From contig OX235270.1 of assembly GCA_944472135.2 (NCBI GenBank), forward strand, positions 74,037,168-74,101,167: a stretch of 64,000 nucleotides of DNA. Reading direction: 5' to 3'. How positions within the stretch are numbered: the first letter of the stretch is position 1; each line of letters opens with the position of its first letter. The stretch comes from Trichobilharzia regenti. Lineage: Eukaryota > Platyhelminthes > Trematoda > Strigeidida > Schistosomatidae. Below the pieces are notes generated by a model that did not search any database, was not told where the DNA came from, and saw only the letters and a program-made list of their open reading frames with translations. The position numbers and the translations under genes are program-made. Of this stretch, positions 1 through 12,444 are shown in pieces.

Positions 1-598
1 TACTATCCGCACACAACACTGGCACAGTTACATAACATTTAAGCACATTAACAGGCAACTTTGAGAGGTAGGCGAAATTTGCGCTTGGACATTCGCTGAC
101 AAGTATGAATAGGAGTAATTCAAAAGTTATCAATATTTTCCTTTAAATAGGTATAAGGCATTGTGGTATGTCTAGTCTTTTTTCTAGGAAATCGATAGAA
201 TAAGCGCTTTGAAAGTCATGTCTTATTTGTGGCAAAATATGGATTATTGATTTGATTATAAGGCGAAAGGTGTGTGTAGGAAAACGAGATGGACATAACT
301 TTTGTGTTGAAAGCAGTAACTTGTATAGCTGACGCAGATAACAAACTGGATGAATTCATTTTGTTGTTTTTTTATTCATAGGAAATTAATTTCATCCTAA
401 CACTATAATAAATTGAAAAACCGAACAATAGTGAATCATACATTGAAGACTGCAGCACCTTTTTATGTTCTTATGTTTGTGCTACCGGGTTATACACAAG
501 CAGATCACATTAATTCAAATAGTAAATATGGATTCTTGACTAGTAGAATACCAGCAAGCTTAAAATTTTTCAGATTTAGTAACTACTTGACTTCAGTG
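1..598. other. No gene seen
   Basis: AT-rich sequence with only short chance frames. I see no motif, splice-consistent exon or repeat I can name. Confidence 0.5.
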
Positions 599-832
599 TG
601 AGAACCATTGTAAACCCACAGAGGATCGTAGACAGCTGTTTCATCCTACCTTGGAACTTCCTGGCAGTACGCATCCATAACACCACTAGAGATCGAACCC
701 AGGACTTTCGGATTACAATTCGAGCTTGCTGAACAATAAGCCAATGATACGGAATCCAATGCCTCAGGAATTCTAATTTGTGCCAATTCACGATGTATAG
801 CACAAACTCCAGTCAAATTTGAAATCATCAAA
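598..832 (-). repeat. Decayed Sm-alpha-type SINE
   Basis: A degenerate minus-strand copy of the ribozyme SINE. It keeps the GACAGCTGTTTCATCCTA ribozyme 3' half, a B-box-like GATCGAACCCAGGAC, and the GAATTCTAATTTGTGCCAATT tail block seen in the other copies. The ribozyme core and stem II are mutated (AGGATGAAAC in place of AGGACGAAAC), so it is probably inactive. Short frames at 576-831 are chance readings of the repeat. Confidence 0.6.
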
Positions 833-2520
833 TCTCTGTAAATGAAAACCTAAAACCTAAAAGATGTATGTGATTGTGACATTTCTCATCACTTTGAAGG
901 GATTCATTTCAGGCGAATTCAAAATGTCCTAATTATTTGATGAATACAACATTGTAATGGGTCAAATTGAAATTTCAATTTAAGAATAGTTTTAACAATA
1001 CAGAGAAACAAACTAGAGGACAGATGAGAAATCAGAAATATAAGGTAGCTGTATCTCCTCATTTTGAGACTCCACAGCATTGTTCAACCACAATACCACG
1101 AACATTAAAGTCAGAGATCAACATGCTACGTTGAAAGTTTGTTACCCTCTCGTTAAGGGACCTAAATGGTCAGTAATTCAGGACTTGTGCTAACTCGTGA
1201 TGTAGTACCTTCACCGTCTATTTCAATAAATGCATATAACTGTTTGTACAATAATAATCAATTGCCCCTAATGACCACCACCTTCCCTTAGAACTGCTGA
1301 AGAGTAAGATGAAAATGACTGTTTAGTAATCCTTTCCAGTGTTTTCCCAGCTAATATCTCGAAACCTAACTTCTGAATACAAATTAGAATTTAATTAGTC
1401 TTCAAATGGAACCAAATAAAGTAGTTGTTAAAGTGTTTGCTTGGGAAGCATTTTAAACACTGTAAATTTTGTCTTATCTTACCCAAAAACATAATACTTT
1501 TTCATACCTTAAATTCAGCTTTGCTTAGTGTATATTTAAAAGGGAATGCATTAGAGATTCAGTTGTATTCATTTACCTGACAGTAGCTACATAGAAAGTC
1601 GAATTTTAGACAATCGACGCAATCAGTAAGTGGATTTGAAACCATAAGTGCATTTAGTTTTCGGAAATCCAAGCTCATTTGCCAGTCATTTCTATCGGCA
1701 TCACAATATAAATTGTCTGAACCTCAAAGATATAATTGGTTTGGCACTTACGACACGAAAGCGTGAAATTCTTAGCTATTTAGTAATAGCTCAATGAAGT
1801 GAATCTTCATATATTAGCCTTAATTTAGGAACAAACAGTCAATAGCCTGTGGTACATTAGATTTTTAAACACTTTACAAGGATCCTAGTGTAAAGTAGGA
1901 GTGATGTCATAAATTGCCGGTGAACTGGTTATGTCTGTATTTGTGCGTCTGAAATTTTTAAAAAATCTGTAAACTAGTAGTACCCCACACCAAAACGTGA
2001 CTTTCAAAAATGTTGTCTCACCTAGTTCAGAAACTGAAAGATAAGCAGAACAGCCGTTCTGTCCCAATTGACTGCTCTGCTTTCTGTTTGTTCGTCAGTT
2101 TCTTGACGTCTTCTAACATGAACTCTAGGTTGATGACATCATGCCAACAGAGTGTAGCCAACTAAAGTTTCTTAGGACAACTTTGTTTTGAGGCGATATT
2201 ATATGATTGTCAGTTCATCAGATTTATGCAGATGAGTTAAAAGTGGGTCGGTAGATAATATTCCCATTTATAAATGACTTACTGAGTGTTTAATCTAATT
2301 ATTCGTGCCAAAAGAAGGCCAATATGAATTCATTCAAGGCAAAGTTTGGAAAGCCGAAATTTCTTTCCTGATTATGTAGACAGACATGAAAGTTTTCTGT
2401 TCATAATATATCCAATGCAAGTTATATGACTAGAGAAAAAAAGATGATTCAGTGGTTGTATCATCACTAAGTTCACTAAGGTTATCTTACAACCTCAAGA
2501 TTAGTGGAAAATAGATTCTC
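833..2520. other. No gene seen
   Basis: AT-rich sequence without a recognisable exon or repeat. The longest frame (minus, 1,885-2,067) has no family signature. Confidence 0.5.
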
Positions 2521-2522
2521 AA

Positions 2523-2592
2523 AAGAATGGATACTGAACAAAGATTACTCTTTTCGATAACTTCATCATCAGACTCTACAGTTATATATACA
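2523..2592 (-). repeat. Left inverted terminal repeat of the Penelope-like element
   Basis: About 70 bases that reappear reversed at 4,464-4,533 with a few differences. Read on the minus strand it has CTGATGA, GAAA and a short hairpin with loop GTAA, as in the right copy. Confidence 0.8.
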
Positions 2593-4463
2593 TCAGTACA
2601 AAAACCTCAAATGCGACAGTAAATGTTTCTTGACAAAGGAGCACAGAGAAGAACTAAAAAAACTGGTAAATGATGAGAGACTGATAATCACATAACCGGA
2701 TAAAGGATCAGGAGTAGTCCTCCTTGATAGAAGTGGCTATATTAAAAAGATGAATGATATATTGAAGGACACACAGAAGTTTCAAAAACTTGAGGAGAAG
2801 TAAGATTTCAATAACAAAATAGAGAATGAAATAACCAGACGTTTGAAGAAACTAAAGGGAGGAGCAGACATTTTCTGAAAGTATATTTGAAGAAATCAGA
2901 CCAGCGGGCATGAATACGCCATGATTGTATGGCCTACCTACTGGTACCGTTAAGACCAATACTTGATATGCGAAATTTGACCTACCACGCTCTAACCAGA
3001 TGGTTAGTAAATATTCTCAAACCTTTGCATGAGAAGATAGTGAAATATAGCGTCAAAGATGTATTTGAATTCGTAGACAAAATAAAAGATATTGATATCA
3101 AGGACAAAACCATGATATCTCTGGATATAACATCGTTATTCACAAATGTACCTCTCATAGAAACGTTTAAATACGTATGTGAAGAAGTGAATAGCCAGTC
3201 GATGAACATTGTCATACATACTGAGGTCCTAAAAGAATTGATATTAAGATGTACCATGAATGTAAACTTCAAATTTGACGGCACGCTTTACAGGCAAGTG
3301 AACCAGGGGCGATGGGCTTATTTTTTTAAGCTAGAAAATGGACCTCTGAACAACATAATGAGAAAATTCTCATTTTATTGCCGGTATATAGATGACACCT
3401 TCATTCTTTTTTGATAATGATTCGGATGATTCAATGTACATTCATCTATGAAATTCACATGCGAAGAGGAATCCCAAGACAGAATTGCCTTCCTGGATGT
3501 CCTCCTTACAAGAAAACCAGATGGTAGCATAAAAAGAAATTTGCATAGAACAGGACAATATACACATTTTCACAGCTTCGTCTCTCTCCAGTACGAAAAA
3601 AATTTAGCAAAGGCCCTCAGCCACAGAGTTAGAGCTGTGTGCTCAGAAGAAGTAATTTAAGATGAATTAAGCATTGTATATGATACTTTGATCGAAAATA
3701 GCTATTCCGAAAAATTTATCAAGAAACACATGACAAAGAAAGCGGAAAAGGGCTACTCACTATCTGTAAACAACAAGCCACTTTACATATGACTACAATT
3801 CGAGGGCGATATACCAAGTGAGATAATTACGAGGAGATTAAGAAAATCAGTTCAAAGAACTTTTAATGCTGGCGAACTACATGTCTTATTCTCTACGCGA
3901 CCGATGGTTCTACTTCAACTGAAAGATGAAGTACCTAGACTAGCCATTTCAAACTTTATCTACCAACTCAACTGCGCTTGTGAAGCGAGTTACATCGACC
4001 GTTGTTCTAGGAACTTGATTTTTCATGCTCGAGAACATCTCCCACTATGGCTAAGTAAAGGTGTAATGAAAACCATTAACAGTTCGATATTGGACCATCT
4101 GGTCCAAACTGGCCACAAAACCAGCGTAGAAGAACCCTTCTGTATGATATACCGCGTGCCCAATAAATTGCCAAAACCACCGAAGCATCGCGTGCTCCAA
4201 ACAGCAAAGGCTAATGTAATTCGCCTCAAACAACCAGTGCTCTGTGTTCAAAAGAAGCAAGTCCATCCCCTACTACTGCCTTGGCCTTCAGTAGAGACTA
4301 TAAATTCATGAATTTGTAATATTATGTTTCCTAATTTTTCTGACATTCAGCCTATTTTATTTTGATGCTATTGAGCTGTAATCTTTCAATATTATTGATT
4401 CGATGTTATTTAAACAACATTAATGTTGTTCATAACACTAATTCATTCATTCATTCGCTATAA

Positions 4464-4533
4464 TGTATATATAACTGTAGAGCCTGATGATGAAGTTATC
4501 GAAAAGAGTACTCTTTGTTCAGTAGCCATTCCT
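4464..4533 (+). repeat. Right inverted terminal repeat with a hammerhead-like motif
   Basis: The mate of 2,523-2,592. Positions 4,475-4,525 can be drawn as a type I hammerhead: stem I strands CTGTAGAGC and GTTCAGTAG (with G-U pairs and one A-A mismatch), core CTGATGA at 4,484-4,490, GAAA at 4,501-4,504, and a 4-bp stem III AAGA/TCTT with loop GTAC. Stem II is weak. Hammerhead motifs are known in Penelope-like elements, but activity here is not shown. Confidence 0.5.
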
Positions 4534-4540
4534 TTGAAAA

Positions 4541-6550
4541 TAGTTTCGTCGGTTAGAAATATCTTTGTTGATATTAGATAGTTGGAGGCAATCGGCAGGA
4601 AGCCTTGGACCCAGCTTTAGTGCTAGTTGCCAGTCGTCAGCAAGATGTATCTGCAAGCTCATGTAACTTCTGAGATTCAAACTCGCATCACACAACGCTA
4701 CAGTCAGAGTCTAACTGAAAGATTTCACTGAGCTTCAACCAAAAGACTAGAAAAATTACATTAGTCACCAACTAGTTTCCAACCAAGGTAGGAATATCGT
4801 TATTAAAACTAGCTTATTCATTACTGCTGCATATTTTGCAGCGATAGAAGTTAAGTACTACGGAATTCTAAATTAAATATTAAAGACGACATCGATCATG
4901 AAAAGGTTTTATATATTACAAATATGCTTTTTGATTACTTGATATCTTTATAGAGTTCATATGAGAAATAAAAGCCTGGACTGTGAAAATACTACCAACT
5001 GGAAGCTAAGATTTTCCATTTCATTCTGACGTACATTGAAATTATAAATGTATTATGCCTTAAATAATGTAATCATACATTGGGAAAAAGCAAGCAAATA
5101 CATTTGAAGAATTTGTCGCTAATTCTAATTCTATCTTCCAAATATTGGACTATTATTACAGACAAATAGAGATTGTAACATAAAAATACTCAGCTGCAAT
5201 GCATTCAGTGGTATGTGATCCCACAGTATGGTGGACAGAGTGAAATCATTTCAAAGTGATATGGTTAATTGGAGAGAGAGGTTAATCAATCAATCTCTGT
5301 TCATCTAATCGCAGCCAAATACGTGCAATCGAAATGACTCAATGTCTTTACCGGATATATGTAAAATTATAATAATAATAATGATGTTAAAGCTTTATTT
5401 AAGACAGTATGCGAATATACGGTACAAAAAATTTCAGCGTATTCATCTCCAAAGTACTTTTTTCTTCACACAGGATTCACATGTAAATCGATAATCTGAA
5501 GTATATCTTCATTTCGTTGAAAAATTGTACAGCATTTACTTGGGATCAAGTTATATCATCGCGCAAGTTTATGTATAGGTCATTTGATATAACTGGATGA
5601 CTAAAACAATGATAAATCCAGATGAAATTAAGCATTTTGGAGGAAAGTAATTTCGGTAGCCTAATGATTTAAGCAGGCCGCCTTGAAGGGCGATATATAT
5701 ATATTTATATAAAGAAAATTATGCAGCCGTATGAATGTACTGACATGACTGTGAGCAATAAATTACGGTTGAAACTGGAAATCACCACGGTTGAGTATCA
5801 TCAGTCCCCTAAATTTTCTCTGTTTCGATTAGCACCAAGTCCGTTTACTGTTCAATTCATTTTCACACTTTCATAGTAAGTCCATTAAAGAAATATTTAA
5901 AAGGAAGAAGTTTTTGATAAAGGACGTCATTTTTATTTGCAACCACAGTTGAGTCGTTTGTTTCATGAGGCTTACTTCCTTAAAAATACATCTCATTTCT
6001 CCACCTCCACCCGCCGCCACAATACATTATACAAAATCTGTATTTGAAATGCTGGTAAATATTTATAACTTAGGTGAATATATTTGTGGTTGCTGTGTTT
6101 TCTGCACCAAAAAACATAATTGTCAGTCCCTAATTGCCTTTCTAGACAGCATATTCATAACTAATTTCATACTGAAGTTAGAAACAGTCGGCACATTCTG
6201 CAGAAATCATACATGAGTACGTTTAGCCTGGCAAAAGGATATTCAGATGACACATACTTAAAGTCTGTCTTAAATGGTCCTAATGTCAGCTTACGAAACT
6301 ATTACAAGAAATTACAGTATGATTGCATTCACCTATGTTGGATTGGATGAATGTGTCCAGAATATGTGGCCATTGATGACTTTTGTGCATTAGAACAACA
6401 ACTTCTTGAACAGTTAAAGCTTTCAAAATATTCAGGTTTGAACAGTGACGGTTTGATTTGATCGAATAGGAAGCGTATTTTAAAATCGGCGAATAAAGCC
6501 TAACAACTGAGGTAAATATTATAAAGCCGTTTCTGACTTGAAAGGTGGAA
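4541..6550. other. No gene seen; one short shared repeat
   Basis: AT-rich sequence. A block near 5,590-5,700 (GGTAGCCTAATGATTTAAGC and flanks) recurs near 32,820-32,940. The small plus frame at 5,965-6,216 shows no family signature. Confidence 0.5.
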
Positions 6551-6554
6551 TAAT

Positions 6555-7085
6555 GCAGATGAACTTGTTATTATTGTATCCTTTGGTTCCTAGAAGAACA
6601 TAGGGCTTCAGCTGAACGTCTCCACTACGTTCGGTTCTTCACCAACCTTTTAGCCTTACCCCAAAATCTGCCCACATGCTTTCACCCCCTTTTCACATGA
6701 CCTCCTCTTTATCACCATCACACTGATGACCAAATCACCGCTTCCCATTCGGCTGGGTTCCACCCGAGCGATGGCCTCGTGTGTGATGACACTCAATTGA
6801 TGGATTGTTTTCCCAGTGTGGCCAATCCAATCCGCCTCCATATTTGTTGCACAATTGGTTCCTGGTGAGTTGGTTTGTTGATTGACAGAGATCCCTGTTG
6901 CTGTTGCTATAGCTGTTGGTGATGTTTTCTGGCCGGTCATCTTATCTTGAGTAGTATTGAGCGAAGACAGGTGTTGATGAAGGTGTGTAGTTTGTTTGAA
7001 GTGCCCTTCGTGAAGCGTCGGCTAAGTCTCTGATACGTGTAGTACCACTGACTTCACATTGGAGTTGAAAATCTAGATCTTATTT
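6555..7085 (-). mobile_element. RTE non-LTR element, 3' end fragment
   Basis: A minus-strand fragment matching the 3' part of the RTE copies at 16.2 and 63.0 kb. Shared blocks are the 3' end near 6,575-6,610 (GTTCCTAGAAGAACATAGGG) and the stretch holding ATCTTGAGTAGTATTGAGCG. It encodes only broken pieces of the reverse transcriptase C-terminal region. It is 5' truncated, as is common for this class. Confidence 0.75.
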
Positions 7086-8395
7086 TATGTAGATGATAAG
7101 TGGCTGTTGAATTGATGACTCACTGAATGATAATTACATTTTTCATACTAGAATGTATCCTCATCTAAATTTAGATTTTAATGGACCACCAATTTGTTTT
7201 ATCTATAGTGACTAACAGTTGTCCCATATGATAAAAACATTTTCTACTTCTTTATGTCAAATTACAAATGCATTGAAATAGCTTGTGCGCAAATAGAAAA
7301 ATAAAGATATATTGTAAAGTTTTATTGAATATGAAACTCTTCATAGGCATTTAAAAAGGCAGAATGTATTATATGGGAATAAAAATGTTTTAAAATAACC
7401 AATGGAAGTGAATTTAGGGATTTAAGGATCATTAGTTGTTCATTGACACTGCTGGTTTGTTAGGTCTAAATAATTTATGCCCAATGTATGACAGGGTAGT
7501 TGTAGTTTTTTTCTAACTGATAAATGTCACTACACCTACACTTATGATATTGGAACGAAGATAAAATAATGATGATCCTGTCAAATGATTATCACTGGGA
7601 AATTTTGGAAATAATTTAGAGGAACAAAATCTTGTTTTATAATGCTTGAAAGCTTATGCTACTCATAAGTAGGTGAAAAATAATTCAAAAATAAATTTCA
7701 ACTAATTATTGGATGTGTATTGTTAAAAAAAAATAGAAATGTTTTCTTAATTATTATGCTCATTGTGTTTACAACTCAACTCTGTAGAGATACTTTAAAT
7801 TTTTTGTAAATTTGGCAGTCTGCTTGAACTATTAGGTTGTCTTAGTCTCCATCCAACACAATGCGTCATATTTTTCTAATTTTTACTATTACAACGACCT
7901 TTGAGTCTCAAAATGTACTCACTCACAGTTTTAATTGATTTTAAAACTACCGGTACACATTTATCGAAGACGAATGCCTCCGAATAAACAGCAGTGCGTC
8001 AAATGACATACAACAGATTGATATCCTACTTGAAGATCATGGATAAAGTGAAAATATTACGCAAGAAATTACACTGAGAATTCTGTACATTGTGGAAACA
8101 TTTCGTCCAAAATAAAGTTTCTATTGTAATTATTAGGTGCTAATATTGGTCTGAAAGCTTTTCATTCTATTTATGCTTTCATAAATCAGTCAGTTTCAGT
8201 GATTTCAAATACATGGAGGGTTAACAGCTTTCTCATTCTAATTTGCTCTTCAGAAGATAGTAAAATCTGACATCTGGCTTTGATAAGAATCAACATTATG
8301 AAAACTGTACAGACAACTTTTTCTTTTCTCATCTGACTTCATTTTGCTCTGAAATGTGATAACAAATCAGTAGGTGTAATAACCATGATATTCAA
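7086..8395. other. No gene seen
   Basis: AT-rich, no recognisable exon, repeat or motif. Confidence 0.5.
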
Positions 8396-8842
8396 GTGTT
8401 TGTTTGTAGGGATTTGATTGGTTACAGGATTTCACCATGAGCTGACATTGGTCAGAGAACCATTAGAAAAACTGGACAGCTGTTTCGTCCTAGTTTTTGG
8501 ACTCTTCATCACTACGCACCCACCGGGGTTCGAACCTACGTCCTTCTGGTTACAAGGTGAGCTAGCTCGTAAACCATTAACCCACTGGGACCCGATCCAA
8601 TGGCCGATGAATTCTAACTTCTGCCAATTCACGACATAGCGCAACCACTAGCCACTGTCTTCGGCGAGTAATTGTCCTCACACCCTACTGGTCACGACTT
8701 CTCACTAGAACCCCGGGTAACTACCTACCTGAATAGGGCAAGTCATTAGTGAGCATATCATCGATATTCAAGTGTTGGTTTGTAGGTTTTCCAATGGTTC
8801 TGTAACCAATGTCACCTCATGATGAAATCCTGTAATCATGAT
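8396..8842 (-). repeat. Sm-alpha-type SINE, ribozyme core mutated
   Basis: A minus-strand copy of the tRNA-derived ribozyme SINE. The B-box region reads GGGGTTCGAACC on plus. Stem II of the hammerhead (GTCC ... GGAC) and GAAAC are kept, but the core is ATGAAGA where the good copies have CTGAAGA (invariant C3 changed), so self-cleavage is unlikely. A second piece of the same family's end follows at 8,770-8,840 in the opposite sense, so the unit has inverted ends. The paired frames at 8,418-8,644 are chance readings. Confidence 0.8.
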
Positions 8843-9387
8843 ATTTCTTTACTTCCGTATTTCTGACAAATTCCTCCTATACGGTTGATAAAATTTTCAT
8901 TTTTGATTACCTGAATCCTCAATTCTCAGAAATGTTGACATGCTCATTTAAATGGCTGAAGGTAATATCTGGCGTTCAGTGGACAAGACCACAAGTCTCT
9001 TTATTTCTGAAGGGCTGAAGTTTCTTGACCAGTTTAAACTCAGAGATCGACGTTTTTAGCACTTGCACCAATATCTAACTTATTCACGGTTAACAAAGTC
9101 TATCAATTTAATATTAGTAGCATTCTTAAAAATGTACTAGCTGAGTAGTTAACTGTTATTCTCACTATTGTGAATACTACTAATCCTGAAAATTAGCAGT
9201 GAAGCATAAATGTATTTGTACTCAGAATCTTAATAATGTTATATAGAATATACCACTATTTCGTTGCTCAATTAGTGATGTTTATTTATTCATGTAATGT
9301 CATTGTCCATTTGCTAGTGTTAACTGTAAGCCTTTTAATCCACTTTAGAAATGAGAAACCAGATGGAATAACACTACTAACTTGATA
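8843..9387. other. No gene seen
   Basis: AT-rich, no recognisable feature. Confidence 0.5.
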
Positions 9388-11530
9388 TTATTATTCCTTT
9401 GAGGCTTCCAGTGGAATATAGAGCTTTAACAACATATCTTAATTTTATCCTGTTCTCCAAACTCTTCTTTATCTGGTTCCACGATTGACCATAGGTGCTC
9501 ATCTTCTCCTCGCACTATCTTCACTATGCCACTCTCGGATCCTCGCCCATCTGATTATTTCTTAGTCGGGTCCCGCTTAAGGGACTGCACTGCTTTGATA
9601 TCATTCAACAGTCTCCTCAGAGTTTATCCAATGCGTCTGCACTTCCTTCTATATGTTTGTGTGAGAAGAGGTTCTTGGTTGATTCATTGTGAAAGTTTCT
9701 CGTTGTTAATGTTTTCAGGCCAGACATTCTGTCTTCAGTATCTCGTAAAAGCTGCCATTGATGGAAATCTGCAGCATGCTGGAAATACTTCTTGTGAAGC
9801 ACCAAGTCTCTGAATCATACAGAAAAACTGATTGATTTGACATTAGTGACGAAAATTTGGATCTTCTTTTATAGGCTAAGTGCAATAGATTTGCACATTG
9901 ATTTCAGAGTTTTGGTGCCCTATTTTACTATTCACTTGACATCTTCATTCCTAACTTTGTGGATTTTATGCATTCTCTTCCGGCCTGAGGATTGATGTTT
10001 GCTGATGTTCGTAGTATTTTCAGCAGATTTGTGGATGTTAGTCGGTTCAAGAGTTCAAAATTCCTCCTGTTCCATCTCTTTAGTAGTTGCGTTTCCTTCA
10101 CCATCTTTCATTGGTTCTATATGCCTTGATCTCTTCTGGAATAGCGACCCAATTACCTGATATAGTGTTCTGAAATCGTTCTAACCTGTTGCTTTTTCTG
10201 CTTCTATTGTTATTGAGTCCTATAAATGTTTTTGTCGTTCTTAACATTCCTCTTCACTTTTTTCCAGTATTTCTCTCGCTGTCCATCTTCACATTGACTC
10301 ATGTTTTGTTTCATTGCCAGTCTCTTCTGTATTGGATTTCACATGTTAATTGAGAACCATTCCATGTCTGGCCCCTTTCCCCTGCCCAAAACAGTTACAC
10401 AGGTTTCCTCCAACAGTACTTTCAGAGAATCCTAGTGTTTTTCTGTACAGATTTACTTGGTGATGCTAAGTGATATCTCCGACTTTGCTCTAATGACTGC
10501 TATAAGTGTCTCCTTCATAACTTTGTCATTCAATTTCTGGGTGTTGAAATTGAACTTTGGTCTGTCTCTAGCCTCTTTGAAGGTTTTATACTTGCTCTTG
10601 ATGGATATATGCACTAAATAATTGTCTGGGACTGAATCTGCTCCCCTTCTTGATTTTAAGTTCAGTAGAATGCGTCTCGAACTTTTTTAGATTGAAATGA
10701 AGTCTATCTGATTTCTGTATGTTCATATGAGGAAACCAGTGTCGTCTTGTATATATCGTGATACCGGTACACACTTCCACAAACCAACAAATCACTTAAA
10801 GCGTAGAAGTCTGAAAAGATTTCGCCATTCTCGTTCATTTCTCCAAAAGACTCTAGACCCATGATGAGTTCTCCTCCGTTATTGTCTTCTCTTAGTTTCG
10901 TATTCATGTCAAATATTACGAGTTTGATTTCGCCATTCGAGATGCTTTCAGTCACTGTTTGCAGTCGTCTGTAGAATTCTTCCTTCTTCCTTTGGTATGA
11001 GTTAGTTTTAGTAGCACAGTATTGAATAAATTTGACTTTCATATCTTTTGAGTTGAATTTTGTTGCCATTATCTTGAAGTAGATTGGTTTTCACCTCAGA
11101 TGATATTATTGGTAATATCATAGTAGCTGTTCCCTCCGTGTGCTCGTGGATGTCCTCTTGGTGACAGGAGTGGATTACCGACTCTGTAGTTAACAATTTA
11201 TAGAGTCTACTTCCACTCCATCTACTGACACTAACACTTGTGTACCAGTGTGAGCAGATGCAATCTGAGCAGCTTTTTCAGCCAGCTTTGAACATCTTGT
11301 GGTCAGTTCTTGTTTTTATCTTTTTATGTTTACTTCTTTGAGAAGGAGACACGTCGACTAACTGGTTATTACCATCCTGCGTCATTCGTTCTCTTCGATT
11401 CTGGAGAAGAATTGGTCTATTTTTTGTGTATTTTCTGTACTTCGGAGTTTCTGTTGCGATTGTGTTGATGTTCGGGATTACAGTTGTTAGCCCCACACCC
11501 AACCTTTCCTTTTTTGTCAGTTTGGGACTG
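9388..11530 (-). mobile_element. RTE non-LTR element keeping the endonuclease, reverse transcriptase mostly lost
   Basis: A minus-strand element read from 11,530 down. The piece at 10,704-11,069 is the apurinic-type endonuclease: KVKFIQYCATKTNSYQRKKE, then a FYRRLQ block, LVIFDMNTKL (family: GD-x-NA), GLESFGEMNENGE and YHDIYKTTLVS (family: HK-x-TW-x-SPD). The next frame (10,586-10,795) keeps the end of that domain. From about 10,500 to 9,850 is a linker region with stops; then 9,840-9,388 is the 3' end. The reverse transcriptase core with its YADD box is not seen, so there is an internal deletion. Many stops; dead copy. Confidence 0.75.
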
Positions 11531-12440
11531 ATTAGTAAATTTGGTCAGATTTAACAATTTTCTGACCTATAATTATTCAGCATGAACAATGAATATATTC
11601 AATACATCTTGAATAATTTATATCTACACTTAGTCAAACATGCTTACATTATCTGGTAATTTATCAATCCCTTAGATATCCGAGTTCACGTTAGTCAACA
11701 TAATTACGCATCAGTTTTTTCTAGATTTTATCGCCTAACAGAATAAATTCAGCGAAACTAATTTCAACTATCATAATGTAAAAAATCCTATGATAGACAC
11801 CAAGTTTAAGCCAATTGAACTTTAATAAAACCAGACCTGTGCAACATATGCAAATTTACTGTAACACAATAGTGAATGACAGTTTTTCTTTTAGGGACTG
11901 ACAAGATAAGTAAAATTAAGCGTTGTTGTTATTTACTCTTAAGCTTAAAAGATCTACAAAATGTTTGGATCACTACTGTTACCTTTGTAAAAAGGAAAGA
12001 AAAATCATTAATCACTAAGTATATATGCCAAAATATCTTGTATTTTTGTTTTTATTTTTGAGTTGGAGACAAAAAGACAGATATGAGTCAGTTGCTGTTT
12101 ATGCCATACTTCAGTTTCACTGACATGGCTGGTTTCTGTTGGGGATTTTGGAAGTTGATAAAATATTAGTGACTTTTACTTATACCAATCCAATTTGTTT
12201 TCTGCTTGCCTTAAAGATCTTATTATGATCCCCCTTATTATTATTCCTAAAACAATTCTTTATCGCATTTAATGCATACTGTTTTGCGAAGCAGAAAAAG
12301 CCATCATTTCATTGAAAACGAATTACTGCTAACCTCAATTTTTCGTGGATTCAAAAAGATGGAGTATTAATGTTTCTGTTCTATGATTATTTTGTGAGTA
12401 AATCAAATTATAAGTAAGCTTATATTCAGCCAGCCTAACA
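11531..12440. other. No gene seen
   Basis: AT-rich, no recognisable exon or repeat. A small plus frame at 11,876-12,061 has no signature. Confidence 0.5.
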
Positions 12441-12444
12441 AAAA

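Larger units (their letters stand above)
2520..4540 (+). mobile_element. Penelope-like retroelement, broken copy with inverted terminal repeats
   Basis: A plus-strand Penelope-like element of about 2 kb. The reverse transcriptase part holds palm motif A (SLDITSLFTNVPL, near 3,118) and the catalytic YIDD box (YCRYIDDTFILF, near 3,380); the frame breaks around 3,415, 3,660 and 3,790. The GIY-YIG endonuclease part (3,904-4,311) reads FIYQLNCACEASYIDRC, then an EH and a C-terminal LPWP; the canonical YIG is changed to YID. The last and first roughly 70 bases are inverted copies of each other (about 2,523-2,592 and 4,464-4,533). It has several stops, so it cannot be autonomous now. Confidence 0.85.
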
